Shown here one piece after another: positions 18,701 through 26,800 of a stretch of DNA of 64,000 bases. The DNA is taken from positions 3,469 through 67,468 of the forward strand of contig CAYJAY010000010.1 in the NCBI GenBank assembly GCA_964368445.1, read 5' to 3'. The first letter of the stretch is position 1. Each line of letters starts with the position of its first letter. The stretch comes from CAYJAY01 sp964368445 (GTDB lineage: Bacteria > Bacillota > Clostridia > Oscillospirales > Ruminococcaceae). Made by a program: the position numbers and the translations under genes. The notes under the pieces are model-generated. The model was not told the DNA's origin and did no database searches. It was given only the letters and a program-made list of their open reading frames with translations.

Positions 18701-19684
18701 ATGAAACTTGTCTTGAAAAACAACACCGGAACGGCTATATATCAACAGATAGTTGAAGAGATAAAAAAACAAATCTTATCGGGGAAACTTTGCCCCGGCG
18801 AAAAGCTTCCAACCGTCAGGGAACTTGCGAAACGCATGGATATTGCAAACGGAACTATAAAACATGCGTATGATGAGTTGGAGGCGTTGCAACTAATCGA
18901 GATGATTCAAGGCAAGGGAAGCTATGTTTGCGCGATTGAAACAAGCGAAATCACGTCGAGAAAAGAAACCGCGTTAAATGCTATCGACGAGATGTTCGAC
19001 AAACTTGAAAGCCTTGGGTTTTCTTCCAAAGATGCTGGTTTTTTTATTAAACTTAAACTTAACGAAAGAGAATATCCCGACGATTTAATTAAAGTTTTGA
19101 TAATCGATTGTAACCCTGAAACGCTTGAAATGATGGAGCGACAAATTTTACGCAACATAAAAGTTGAGATATACAAACTATCTTTAAATGATTTTATGCG
19201 TAATCCTTATACAATAGGGGATGAATTTTCTTTTGTCATAACAACACCAACACATGTAAATTTTTTGGAACGATTTGTGTCTGATACAAAGAAAATGCTT
19301 CTAGTAGTTCCAACCCCGAGTTTCAGAACAATTTCAAGTCTGTCAAAAATTTCTATCGATAAGCCTATCGTCATTGTTAGCAAAAGCTATCGTTTTTTCG
19401 AGATTGTCGAAGGAGGCTGTCGAAAAATTCATGGACAGACAATCGATATCAAATCATGTTTATTTGGAAACGTCCTTAGACAAAAGTCGATTTTTGAAAC
19501 GGCAGGGGTTTTGATTTTGCCCCCTAACTATCTTAAATACTGTGACATAAACGAACAAAAAATAATAAAGGAATTTGGTAAAACAAACACTGTTATTATA
19601 TATGAATATGGCGTAGACGATGGGTCGTTTTTATATCTTAAAAACAAGATCGAAGCGGAAAGATCAAAATTAAATTTGGGCTAG
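18701..19684 (+). CDS. GntR-family regulator with unrecognised C-terminal domain
   Basis: 327 residues. Residues ~1-75 are a clear GntR winged helix of the short YtrA/YhcF type (IYQQIVEEIKKQILSGKLCPGEKLPTVRELAKRM, NGTIKHAYDELEAL, GKGSYV). The remaining ~240 residues match none of the usual GntR effector domains (no FCD, UTRA or aminotransferase motif). They show two alternating strand-helix segments, such as IKVLIIDCNPETLEMMERQI and FSFVITTPTHVNFLERF, suggesting a Rossmann-like sensor. The gene is divergent from copZ-copA. Ligand and targets are unknown. Confidence 0.75.
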   Translation: MKLVLKNNTGTAIYQQIVEEIKKQILSGKLCPGEKLPTVRELAKRMDIANGTIKHAYDELEALQLIEMIQGKGSYVCAIETSEITSRKETALNAIDEMFDKLESLGFSSKDAGFFIKLKLNEREYPDDLIKVLIIDCNPETLEMMERQILRNIKVEIYKLSLNDFMRNPYTIGDEFSFVITTPTHVNFLERFVSDTKKMLLVVPTPSFRTISSLSKISIDKPIVIVSKSYRFFEIVEGGCRKIHGQTIDIKSCLFGNVLRQKSIFETAGVLILPPNYLKYCDINEQKIIKEFGKTNTVIIYEYGVDDGSFLYLKNKIEAERSKLNLG

Positions 19685-19717
19685 AATAAAACAAAATAGG
19701 GCCTAATCAAAACAAGC

Positions 19718-20905
19718 CTAATCGTTATAAAAATCTATCACGTATTGGTCGCGACCGTTGTCTTTTGCTTGATAAACAGCTTTGTCGGCAAGGTTAAACA
19801 GCTCTGTCCAATTTAAGTCGTTGTTTTTTTCACAAAACACCGCTCCAATGCTGGCAGTTAATTGAACTTGATCCTTTTGATTAAAATACTTGATTTTAAC
19901 AGAAAGCAGAATTTCCTCCAAACGCAGGTGCAAAACTTCTTTTGGTATGTTTTTTAAAAAAACTAAAAACTCATCTCCGCCAAAGCGACCGATTATATCT
20001 TCTTTTCTAAAAATATCTTGTAATTTATTTGCTGTGTCTATAATTGCTTGGTCTCCGACCAGATGTCCAAGCGTGTCGTTGATTTTCTTTAAGTAATCGA
20101 GATCTACAACTATTAAACTTATAGCTTGACTGTTGTTTTGAGCCAAAAACTTTGTCACGGCATCTTCAAATGCAGTCTTGTTTAAAATTCCGGTTAACCC
20201 ATCTGTCGAGGCTTTTTGGGTCAACGCTTCCTTTATCTTGTTTTCCTCATGCATTATATCAACATATGTCTGGGATTGGAAAAACATATAATAAAATATA
20301 ATGCTAAGAACTGTACAAATTTGACTTATATCTCGAATATTAAACATCGCCTCTGTCACAATGCTAAAAGCAATCAAAGCCACCACCGAGAAAACAATTA
20401 TAGTTTCCAGTTTTGACCTTGTATGAAACTCCGTGATTACTGTTATCAAGATAGCCGATAGATATAATATCGATATAACATGAGGAATATAACCTAAAGG
20501 CCCTCGAACAAATTCGTTTGTGATTGTATATGAAAAAACTATATCTGAAAAAAACGCTGAAAAAGAAGCCACAAGATTAATATAAACCGGAACCGAAATC
20601 AACCTTAGAATTTTTTTATTTTTTAAGTTACGTATACTTAGTCGCAAAATTATGTAAGCAATTATAATCCTAATTGAATAACCAAGAGCCGACAACAACG
20701 TTCGCGCCATAACCGGTTCGGAAAACGTCGATGTCCATAACTCTAAACTATAAAATATAATCTGTGACAGTTCCAAAAAAATCAAGGCATAGAATGCTCC
20801 TTTAATTTTTTTGCTTAGAATCGAGTTATTATATAAGAATATAAGCAGAAAGATAACCCCTATACAAGGTGCAAAAGTTATTGAAAAATAGTTGTAAGTT
20901 TCCAT
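19718..20905 (-). CDS. Membrane-bound GGDEF diguanylate cyclase
   Basis: 395 residues: six to seven N-terminal membrane helices (to about residue 215), a short linker, and a GGDEF domain at the C-terminus. The active-site loop is the intact RFGGDEF. The inhibitory product site RxxD is present as RKED exactly five residues before it, so an active, feedback-inhibited c-di-GMP synthase is expected. DLDYLKKINDTLGHLVGDQ is the metal-binding region. The ATG at 20905 follows GGAG by 8 bases; a longer reading would cross a large palindrome in the leader. No sensor domain of known type was seen. Confidence 0.88.
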   Translation of the reverse strand: METYNYFSITFAPCIGVIFLLIFLYNNSILSKKIKGAFYALIFLELSQIIFYSLELWTSTFSEPVMARTLLSALGYSIRIIIAYIILRLSIRNLKNKKILRLISVPVYINLVASFSAFFSDIVFSYTITNEFVRGPLGYIPHVISILYLSAILITVITEFHTRSKLETIIVFSVVALIAFSIVTEAMFNIRDISQICTVLSIIFYYMFFQSQTYVDIMHEENKIKEALTQKASTDGLTGILNKTAFEDAVTKFLAQNNSQAISLIVVDLDYLKKINDTLGHLVGDQAIIDTANKLQDIFRKEDIIGRFGGDEFLVFLKNIPKEVLHLRLEEILLSVKIKYFNQKDQVQLTASIGAVFCEKNNDLNWTELFNLADKAVYQAKDNGRDQYVIDFYND

Positions 20906-20925
20906 AAAACGCGCTCCTTCATGTA

Positions 20926-20955
20926 CAAATACAAATGCATATGCATTTGTATTTG
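20926..20955. promoter_or_regulatory. 30-bp perfect palindrome before the GGDEF gene
   Basis: The sequence is a perfect palindrome centred on GCAT|ATGC with 15-base arms (right arm ATGCATTTGTATTTG). It lies 21-50 bp before the GGDEF start and just after a minus-strand TATAAT-like box. It could be an operator or a leader hairpin. Confidence 0.7.
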
Positions 20956-21071
20956 CATATACTATATTATAACATAGTTCACCAAAATTTAAAATTTTTT
21001 TTACAAAAAACACTATCTTTTTTGAAGATAGTGTTTTTCGATTATGTGTTATAAAAAAAGAACGACAATTC

Positions 21072-21581
21072 TCAGTTTTTCTTGCGTGTCAATATTAAAC
21101 CAACTATCGACCCGATAAAAATAATCGGCGCAATCCTAACAAATATCCATTCAAAGGCGTGGATAGCTACTCCGACAACGGCTGTTTCGGGGTCGCTATA
21201 GTCCCAATTAAGGTATGGGCTTCCATAGCTAGCAATTGCCGCAAAGGTCGCTATTATTCCTATACATAGTAATATAAACAACATATGAAATATTTTTCGT
21301 CTTGTGGTATTTCTTTGCGCCAACTGTAGGTTAATAATCTCTAGTTTTTCTGAAATTGCTTTTAAACCCTCAGCTTTGGGTTGGGCGATAGTCTCTCCTA
21401 GCAAAACGCTTACCGGCGTTTCAAGTTCCTTTGATATCGAAATCAACATATCGACATCGGGTACAGACAAACCTTGTTCCCATTTTGATATTGTTTGCCG
21501 AACCACGTTTAGTTTAATAGCAAACTCTTGTTGTGAAAGCCCTTTTGACTGTCTAATTGTTTTTAGATTTTTGTTTAACAT
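21072..21581 (-). CDS. XRE-family regulator with membrane-anchoring C-terminus
   Basis: 169 residues. Residues ~5-60 are a Cro/C1 helix-turn-helix (LKTIRQSKGLSQQEFAIKLNVVRQTISKWEQGLSVPDVDMLISISKELE). A linker of about 40 residues leads to two membrane helices (about 98-118 and 140-163) and a basic end (LILTRKKN). This layout is frequent in Clostridia, but its targets are generally unknown. No partner gene is adjacent in the same operon. Confidence 0.85.
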   Translation of the reverse strand: MLNKNLKTIRQSKGLSQQEFAIKLNVVRQTISKWEQGLSVPDVDMLISISKELETPVSVLLGETIAQPKAEGLKAISEKLEIINLQLAQRNTTRRKIFHMLFILLCIGIIATFAAIASYGSPYLNWDYSDPETAVVGVAIHAFEWIFVRIAPIIFIGSIVGLILTRKKN

Positions 21582-21640
21582 AATTGATAACCTCCTGTTT
21601 TGTGTTTTGTGACGTTAGCAATATTGTATGCAAAACAATC

Positions 21641-21657
21641 CGTTGCCACAAGCAACG
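21641..21657 (-). terminator. Weak hairpin after the glutamate operon
   Basis: CGTTGC and GCAACG are separated by 5 bases, and the minus-strand reading continues into GATTGTTTT. Short stem, so tentative. Confidence 0.35.
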
Positions 21658-21686
21658 CATATTAACATTTTTACAAAAGTACATTT

Positions 21687-22613
21687 CTACAACAAAACCT
21701 TGTTTATGTCATACCCCTCTTTGCGGTTAATCTCCTCGCCGACAAGACCAACTAAAATATGGTGGTTTGTGTTTGGGTCGAAGAAAAATTCGTCGAGCAG
21801 TCGAAACTGCTCTATTTGCCCTGTTGAACTTACGTGGGTTCGAGGGCCTGTACACGGGTGGACAATATCGCCGATTTTAATATGTCTCTCATCGATATAT
21901 TGTATCGAGATATCTTTAGCTATATAGTCAAGCACCTTTTGTTCCATTTCTTTTATATTAAAGTCCGGTTTTTCGGGGAACGAAATTATAAAACCATGTC
22001 GTACATCTCCATGCGAAAAAGTTGTAAACGTTTCGTTAGGGATTAAAATTTCAAGCAAATCTTCGGCGGAATGTGCCATCTTTCGGTAGACGACTGAAGA
22101 GTGAACCCTATCCGCAATCGGTTGGGGTTCAGGTCCAAAAATAGTCGGCCGTGTGACAATTATTTCGGCACCAACCCCAATCAAAAGGTTGGCGTTGCGT
22201 TTTAGTATTGGATAGATAAGCTCGAAATGCTCAACAACGACACGTCGTCCCGCAGCTATCGCGTTGTTTATCGCGTCCGCAAGTTCATACAGTTGGTGGA
22301 AACCTGTCTCAAATCTTATATCGAGATGATAGGTATGCGGTTTAAAAAAACCACCCTCTTCGATATCCATAATCGGAAGAGGCCTAACGTTTAAACCGTC
22401 GTCGTCGTTTGTTAGTTCAAGACCCGGAAACATGCCTTTGATAAACATGCTTTTTCCTGAACCCGCCTCCCCTATCAACCCAATTAAACGGTCTGTCGGG
22501 GTGAGGTATTGTTGGGCGATTTGGTTTCCGAGTTCATACATCCTGATGCTTCCCCTAGGCGCAAAGTATACGCTGAAAAGATGGTTTTGGCGAACACCAA
22601 GCACTTGTTGCAT
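21687..22613 (-). CDS. P-loop protein with AlaRS-type second additional domain
   Basis: 308 residues. A Walker A loop GEAGSGKS lies at residues 48-55, followed by an NTPase-like region to about 190. The C-terminal third carries HPCTGPRTHVSSTGQIEQF (252-270), which lines up with the CGG(T/P)HVxxTGEIG motif of the alanyl-tRNA synthetase second additional domain, a zinc-binding editing fold. HGDVRH (201-206) may add histidine ligands. It starts 24 bp after the DUF4387 gene, behind a strong AAAGGAG. Proteins of this layout are, to my knowledge, found near glutamate mutase genes, with no established activity. Function is unknown. Confidence 0.75.
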   Translation of the reverse strand: MQQVLGVRQNHLFSVYFAPRGSIRMYELGNQIAQQYLTPTDRLIGLIGEAGSGKSMFIKGMFPGLELTNDDDGLNVRPLPIMDIEEGGFFKPHTYHLDIRFETGFHQLYELADAINNAIAAGRRVVVEHFELIYPILKRNANLLIGVGAEIIVTRPTIFGPEPQPIADRVHSSVVYRKMAHSAEDLLEILIPNETFTTFSHGDVRHGFIISFPEKPDFNIKEMEQKVLDYIAKDISIQYIDERHIKIGDIVHPCTGPRTHVSSTGQIEQFRLLDEFFFDPNTNHHILVGLVGEEINRKEGYDINKVLL

Positions 22614-22637
22614 TATGTCGACTCCTTTCTTTGTTAA

Positions 22638-22946
22638 TTAAAACTCAATCCCCAAAAGAGGCGCGTGTTGTTGTGCTCCATATACATCGGTTTCGCCAAG
22701 GTCTCCGGAAGATATCGGGCGTTTTATTGTGACTTTTATTGCGCTTGCCGGGGTGAACTCGACTATGCTTATAATCTTGTCGGGGGTTATTTTATAAAGT
22801 TTGCAGATAAGTTGTTCATTAATTATCTTTTTTTCGCAAAACATATCAAACACACTTTTTTCTTTAAACATAATATCAAATGTAAGTTCAAAAGGTCCTG
22901 CGTTTTTGCTTCTTATGATCGTTGTAACATCGGTTAGTTTTGTCAT
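22638..22946 (-). CDS. DUF4387 family protein
   Basis: 102 residues with the family-typical opening MTKLTDVTTIIRSKNAGPFE and a later VEFTPASAIKVTIKRPISSGDLGETDVYGAQQH. DUF4387 proteins usually neighbour or are fused to AtuA-family (DUF1446) proteins. Here the AtuA gene is 1.2 kb upstream, separated by a repeat cluster and an unrelated gene. The ATG at 22946 follows AAAGGAAAT and is preferred over an upstream in-frame start at 22994. Function is not established. Confidence 0.85.
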   Translation of the reverse strand: MTKLTDVTTIIRSKNAGPFELTFDIMFKEKSVFDMFCEKKIINEQLICKLYKITPDKIISIVEFTPASAIKVTIKRPISSGDLGETDVYGAQQHAPLLGIEF

Positions 22947-23077
22947 TCTTGGGATTTCCTTTCTTTGATTTAAAATAGCTATGTCTTCGCACAAACAATG
23001 CGCAACTGACTTAAGAACGAGATAAATATATCCTCCCCTACGGTTATCTGATTTAGCGAAATCAAAACATGTGACAC

Positions 23078-23098
23078 GGCAAGAGCAGAGCCCTTGCC
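23078..23098. repeat. Dispersed hairpin repeat, GGCAAG type
   Basis: GGCAAGAGCAGAGCCCTTGCC with GGCAAG/CTTGCC arms, followed by CTAC. An identical copy is at 59921-59941 and an expanded one at 60713-60770. Confidence 0.8.
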
Positions 23099-23115
23099 CT
23101 ACAAACTTCGCTATA

Positions 23116-23589
23116 TTAAGGTTGTTTTCTGAAATATTTGATACTTTTCACCCACAAGGCCAAAAGGTAAAAAGCTGAGTAGATAATAAAAATGAAGCTG
23201 ATAACATCAAAGATATCAACCAAAGTGCCAACGACACTTCCTTTTCCCTCACCCCAAAAGTGTACATCAGGAAAAAACATCATATTTACTGCCATAACCA
23301 ATAGTCTAAAAATGCCATAATAAACAATTGTTAAAAAAACGTACGATTGGAAATAGTATTTAAGGTCAACATTCTTTAAGAATTTTTGATACAAAACAAG
23401 AGCTACTATAACAAACACAATGCCGACCCAAGGAAACATAGACATCATTGCAGTGTTATTTTCATTTTTATTTGACCAATAATACATAAAAACATTATAG
23501 AGTAAATTTATGACGTAAAGAAAAGAAAATTGAATTATTATCCCTTTGAATTTACTATGTGAATTAAATTTAAATGATATTAAGTTCAT
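23116..23589 (-). CDS. Four-helix membrane protein of unknown function
   Basis: 157 residues with four hydrophobic stretches (about 18-38, 50-68, 82-102, 122-146) and a basic C-terminus (VKSIKYFRKQP). No family was recognised. A GAGG ribosome site precedes the ATG. It lies inside the glutamate mutase operon between the AtuA-like and DUF4387 genes, with a GGCAAG hairpin repeat on one side and a 560-bp repeat cluster on the other. It therefore looks like an insertion rather than a pathway gene. Confidence 0.6.
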   Translation of the reverse strand: MNLISFKFNSHSKFKGIIIQFSFLYVINLLYNVFMYYWSNKNENNTAMMSMFPWVGIVFVIVALVLYQKFLKNVDLKYYFQSYVFLTIVYYGIFRLLVMAVNMMFFPDVHFWGEGKGSVVGTLVDIFDVISFIFIIYSAFYLLALWVKSIKYFRKQP

Positions 23590-23599
23590 AATAACCTCT

Positions 23600-24152
23600 C
23601 ATTTTTTCTGTGTGAATGGGATAAGAATTGATGGGCGGATAAGGTATTTGCCCGTACGACCACCAATTGAGGTTTGGTTTGCAGCGGCAAATGCGGAGCG
23701 ACGAGGGCGTCGCTCCCTACTATCTTGTGTCATCCAAAAGTTTACATGAATAGTTTTTCATTTGCCCTCTCAGTCAATCCGAGATTGACAGCTCTCCCAA
23801 AGGGAGAGCCGAGGGAATGGCTCTCCCTATATTGAAAACCAAAGGTTTTCAAATTGGAGAGACTGCACGAAGTGACTGAGAGGGTACTTGTAAAGTTTTG
23901 ATTGACACAAAGTACTACGTGCACCATTTGGGGTTTGTTTCGTGACGGCAAATGCGGAGCGACGAGCACCATTTGGGGTTTGGTTCGGGTGACGAAGGCG
24001 GACGACCACCGTTTTATAGAAAAGTCAAAAACCGAAAATCTCATTCAAATACCGCCACGAAGTGGCGCACCGACACTATTAACTATTAACTATTAACTAA
24101 TCAAATCGCGGCGTAAGCCGCACCGACATTCCTCATTCCTCATTCCTCATTC
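23600..24152. repeat. Mosaic repeat cluster between AtuA-like and 157-aa genes
   Basis: Modules in order: a GGAGCGAC/GTCGCTCC hairpin (23695-23716), a 120-bp element with terminal inverted repeats (23765-23884), a partial second copy of the GGAGCGAC unit near 23955, a GGCGGACGACCACC segment, the hairpin CGCCAC-GAA-GTGGCG (24053-24067), heptamers ACTATTA (24075-24098), the hairpin GCGGC-GTAA-GCCGC (24108-24121) and heptamers ATTCCTC/ATTCCTA (24128-24158). The last array contains the stop codon of the AtuA-like gene. No gene is present. Confidence 0.85.
23765..23884. mobile_element. 120-bp MITE-like element
   Basis: Perfect 12-bp terminal inverted repeats, CCCTCTCAGTCA (23765-23776) and TGACTGAGAGGG (23873-23884), enclose a non-coding core with internal hairpins (GCTCTCCC/GGGAGAGC, GAAAACC/GGTTTTC). 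There is no reading frame inside. Target duplication is not obvious. A miniature inverted-repeat element is the best description. Confidence 0.55.
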
Positions 24153-25517
24153 CTAATTAACCCCAACTGTCTCTATCGGAAAAAGCGTTTCATCTTGTGA
24201 AATCTCAATTAGATGATAGATACTAAAATTATAGACTTCTCCTGCGTGGAAATCGCTTGGCGAATAAGGAAAGGCTAGGTTTCCGGCAGTTGCTTTTCTT
24301 CCCTCATATCCATAATGGAGCATCGTTGATCTGGCAAAAGCACAGATAGTGTCTGCGTTTTCCTGTGTGTTTGCAACCGCTTCGATTATAATTCCAAGCT
24401 CTTTGCTGTGTTCGGTGGTCGGATTTGGTTCAAGTTCGGCCATTACGCCGTTTTTTCCGTAAATAGTAAAATTAAGATAGTATTCAAGATTTTGGGCTTT
24501 GAAGTTGTCGGCTACTCTTTCTTTCACCGCAACTGTAATATCATCTATCCCTTTTATCATTATAGGGTCACGAGTTCCGGCAATCGAAACGGTTCTGTAT
24601 CCAACACATTTTGCGCCCTCAAGTTTAACGGTGTTTTTTTCGCTTTCAACAAAACGGCTTCCCTTGACGATAACCGTGTTGTCGGTGTCTTGGATAAATT
24701 CACATTTCGTAAGATCAAGATGTCCGCCGGGACCCGGCAGGATGTATGGGTTAGTTTTTTCATAAAGTGTGTGTGCCGCAACCGAAGTTGTTGTGCATTT
24801 TCTTATCGGGTTAAGCGGTTCAAGTTTGAAATAATCTTCGCCGAGATATCCGAACATACAATCCGACCCGCTTCCGGGGTTGCAACAGATAGAAGCGCAT
24901 TCCAAAATCTTTCCAAGGTGGATAGCAAGCCCTTTCGGATATCCCTTTGCGATAGCCGGAGCGGCGAAAACTGCCGGATCATATGCACGTCCGGCAAGCA
25001 CGACATCGGCGCCCTGTTCCAACGCTTGAATAAACGGCTCAATACCCATCTGGCCGACGATATGTGTAGTTTGTTCAACGTCTTGTTTTGTAAGCGGTTG
25101 GACGTGGTCAAGTTCTGAAATTTTTCCATCGTCAAGCGCTTTTAATATCTGTGGTTTAGTGAAATCGGAATATATAAGCGCAAGTTTAAAGTTAAGCGAT
25201 CTTTCGTTTGCAATCTCGAGAACAATGTCGCGACACCAATCAAGATGTGGCTTTGCTCCGCTTCCGCCACACGACCCAACAACGACAGGAATTTTGTTTT
25301 TTATACCTGCTTCAAGCATTATTTCAAGGTCACGTTTAACCGCGCCACGGTCGGTAAACGATATTCCGGAACCTAGGTAATAAGGTCCTGGGTCGGTTGA
25401 ACCGGCGTCAACGGCGATTAAATCGGGGTTTCGTTTCATCCCCTCTTCAAAGGAAGAAAGCGGAAATCCATATCCCAAGATAGCGGTGGTTGAAAGTATC
25501 TTGTATTCTTTTTTCAT
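24153..25517 (-). CDS. AtuA-family (DUF1446) protein of the glutamate mutase operon
   Basis: 454-residue soluble protein. Recognisable family blocks are LIAVDAGSTDPGPYYLGSG near residue 33, VVVGSCGGSGAKPHLDWC near 80, VVLAGRAYDPAVFAAPA near 175 and ILPGPGGHLDLTKC near 255. The family is named after the acyclic terpene utilisation protein AtuA, but relatives in Clostridia travel with glutamate mutase. It begins 11 bp after methylaspartate ammonia-lyase, so it is part of the same transcript. The stop codon TAG falls within a heptamer repeat array. Its reaction is not established; a role in mesaconate or citramalate handling is only a guess. Confidence 0.85.
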   Translation of the reverse strand: MKKEYKILSTTAILGYGFPLSSFEEGMKRNPDLIAVDAGSTDPGPYYLGSGISFTDRGAVKRDLEIMLEAGIKNKIPVVVGSCGGSGAKPHLDWCRDIVLEIANERSLNFKLALIYSDFTKPQILKALDDGKISELDHVQPLTKQDVEQTTHIVGQMGIEPFIQALEQGADVVLAGRAYDPAVFAAPAIAKGYPKGLAIHLGKILECASICCNPGSGSDCMFGYLGEDYFKLEPLNPIRKCTTTSVAAHTLYEKTNPYILPGPGGHLDLTKCEFIQDTDNTVIVKGSRFVESEKNTVKLEGAKCVGYRTVSIAGTRDPIMIKGIDDITVAVKERVADNFKAQNLEYYLNFTIYGKNGVMAELEPNPTTEHSKELGIIIEAVANTQENADTICAFARSTMLHYGYEGRKATAGNLAFPYSPSDFHAGEVYNFSIYHLIEISQDETLFPIETVGVN

Positions 25518-25528
25518 AATGAAATAAC

Positions 25529-26782
25529 CTATCCTTTCGAGTTCAGAGCGTTGTTAAGCGCGATTATTCTTTGCATCTCGTTGTACACAATCATATATCC
25601 CTCGTCCACGCCCATTCCGGGTTTCGCTAAGATTTGGTCGGGCTGTGTTGCCATTGCGAGCGCAACACAAACTTGAGCCGAACGATCGGTCTCGTTGCAC
25701 GTTCCGCCTTGATATGCGCCAATGCCTTTTTGTTTACAGTATAAAACGGCTTCAACCGTGTTGCTTATTCCGCCAAGGTCAGGCGTTTTAATCTGAACCA
25801 TGTGTCCGGCTTTGTTGTCGGCAAAATATTTGATATCTTCAAGCGTGTTGCACCATTCGTCCGCAACTATCTCGGCGTTTATGCCCTGTTTATCGATAAT
25901 TTCGGTTATAGCTTTAAGAGCTAACATCTGTTTTTCGCGGTCCTCAACGTCCATTGGTCCTTCGATTCTAAGTTTAAACGGCGCCGCAATCTCGCTTAGA
26001 TTTTTGATGTATTCCGCCATTTTCTCATAGTTTTCGTTTCCAAAAATCTGACCTATCGTTCCGTATACATCTATGTGAAGCACCGGATTATACTGTTCAT
26101 CGGTACGAAGTTCTATGATTCGGTCGCGCAGCCATTTAACATACTGTTCTAAAAGTTCGCCGTTTTCGCCTAGTTTTGTTTTAACGTTGTTTATAAGCGC
26201 ATGTGGCAAAACTTCCGCGCATTTAATAATCATCTTGTCCGAGTTGTCATATCGGCTGTCGCCCGATTGTGTAAATATCGGTATCGGTTTTTTTGAAATT
26301 TCGCAACCATACTCGTCTGCAATAACTTGGCTCATAATTCGGCCGCTTGCTTTTGCAACAGCGTCCAATATACTTTGCGAAACGCCGTATCTTATCGCAG
26401 TGTGAAGACGTTTGCCGTCGATAGTTAGGCTTTCGACAAGTTCTGAAAGTTGTTTAAAACTATCCGCTTGTTTTCCAACAAGTTTTGGTTTAACAACGGT
26501 TTCAATTATTGGAATAAAATCCTTTGCCAAAAACAATGGATCGCGCCCACCCGCTCCGCTATATTGAACGGCGCAACAGTCGCCAAACGCAATCTGACCG
26601 TCCTCTAAAATAATCATAACCGAAATAGATTCGCCCGCTTGTCTAATCGCGGTGAACCCCTCTGTTTTAGGCTCGCCCTCGTATGCCGAGCCGTTAGCAC
26701 GAGCGCCGGCTTTTATTGCGCGTTGATCATCGAAAAAGAACCCTGTTCTTCCGGGGGAACAAACAACATCTATAATCTTCAT
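25529..26782 (-). CDS. mal: Methylaspartate ammonia-lyase
   Basis: Removes ammonia from 3-methylaspartate to give mesaconate, the second step of the methylaspartate route of glutamate fermentation. 417 residues, an enolase-superfamily barrel. Visible motifs: CSPGRTGFFFDDQRAIKAGA at the N-terminus, VLHIDVYGTIGQ, the acidic metal ligands in LRIEGPMDVED and IVADEWCNT, the catalytic lysine region MVQIKTPDLGGISNT, and YQGGTCNETDRS. It sits 18 bp after the glutamate mutase epsilon gene and 11 bp before the AtuA-like gene. Confidence 0.96.
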   Translation of the reverse strand: MKIIDVVCSPGRTGFFFDDQRAIKAGARANGSAYEGEPKTEGFTAIRQAGESISVMIILEDGQIAFGDCCAVQYSGAGGRDPLFLAKDFIPIIETVVKPKLVGKQADSFKQLSELVESLTIDGKRLHTAIRYGVSQSILDAVAKASGRIMSQVIADEYGCEISKKPIPIFTQSGDSRYDNSDKMIIKCAEVLPHALINNVKTKLGENGELLEQYVKWLRDRIIELRTDEQYNPVLHIDVYGTIGQIFGNENYEKMAEYIKNLSEIAAPFKLRIEGPMDVEDREKQMLALKAITEIIDKQGINAEIVADEWCNTLEDIKYFADNKAGHMVQIKTPDLGGISNTVEAVLYCKQKGIGAYQGGTCNETDRSAQVCVALAMATQPDQILAKPGMGVDEGYMIVYNEMQRIIALNNALNSKG

Positions 26783-26800
26783 TTGGTTTAAAACCTTTCG

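Noticed and set aside
24075..24158. Regular repeats considered as a CRISPR array
   Set aside because: Units are 7 bp with no spacers, and no cas gene was found.
24408..25118. 236-residue open frame opposite the AtuA-like gene
   Set aside because: It lies wholly antisense to a conserved gene, is rich in Cys/Phe/Arg as expected for a shadow frame, and has no ribosome site or homology.
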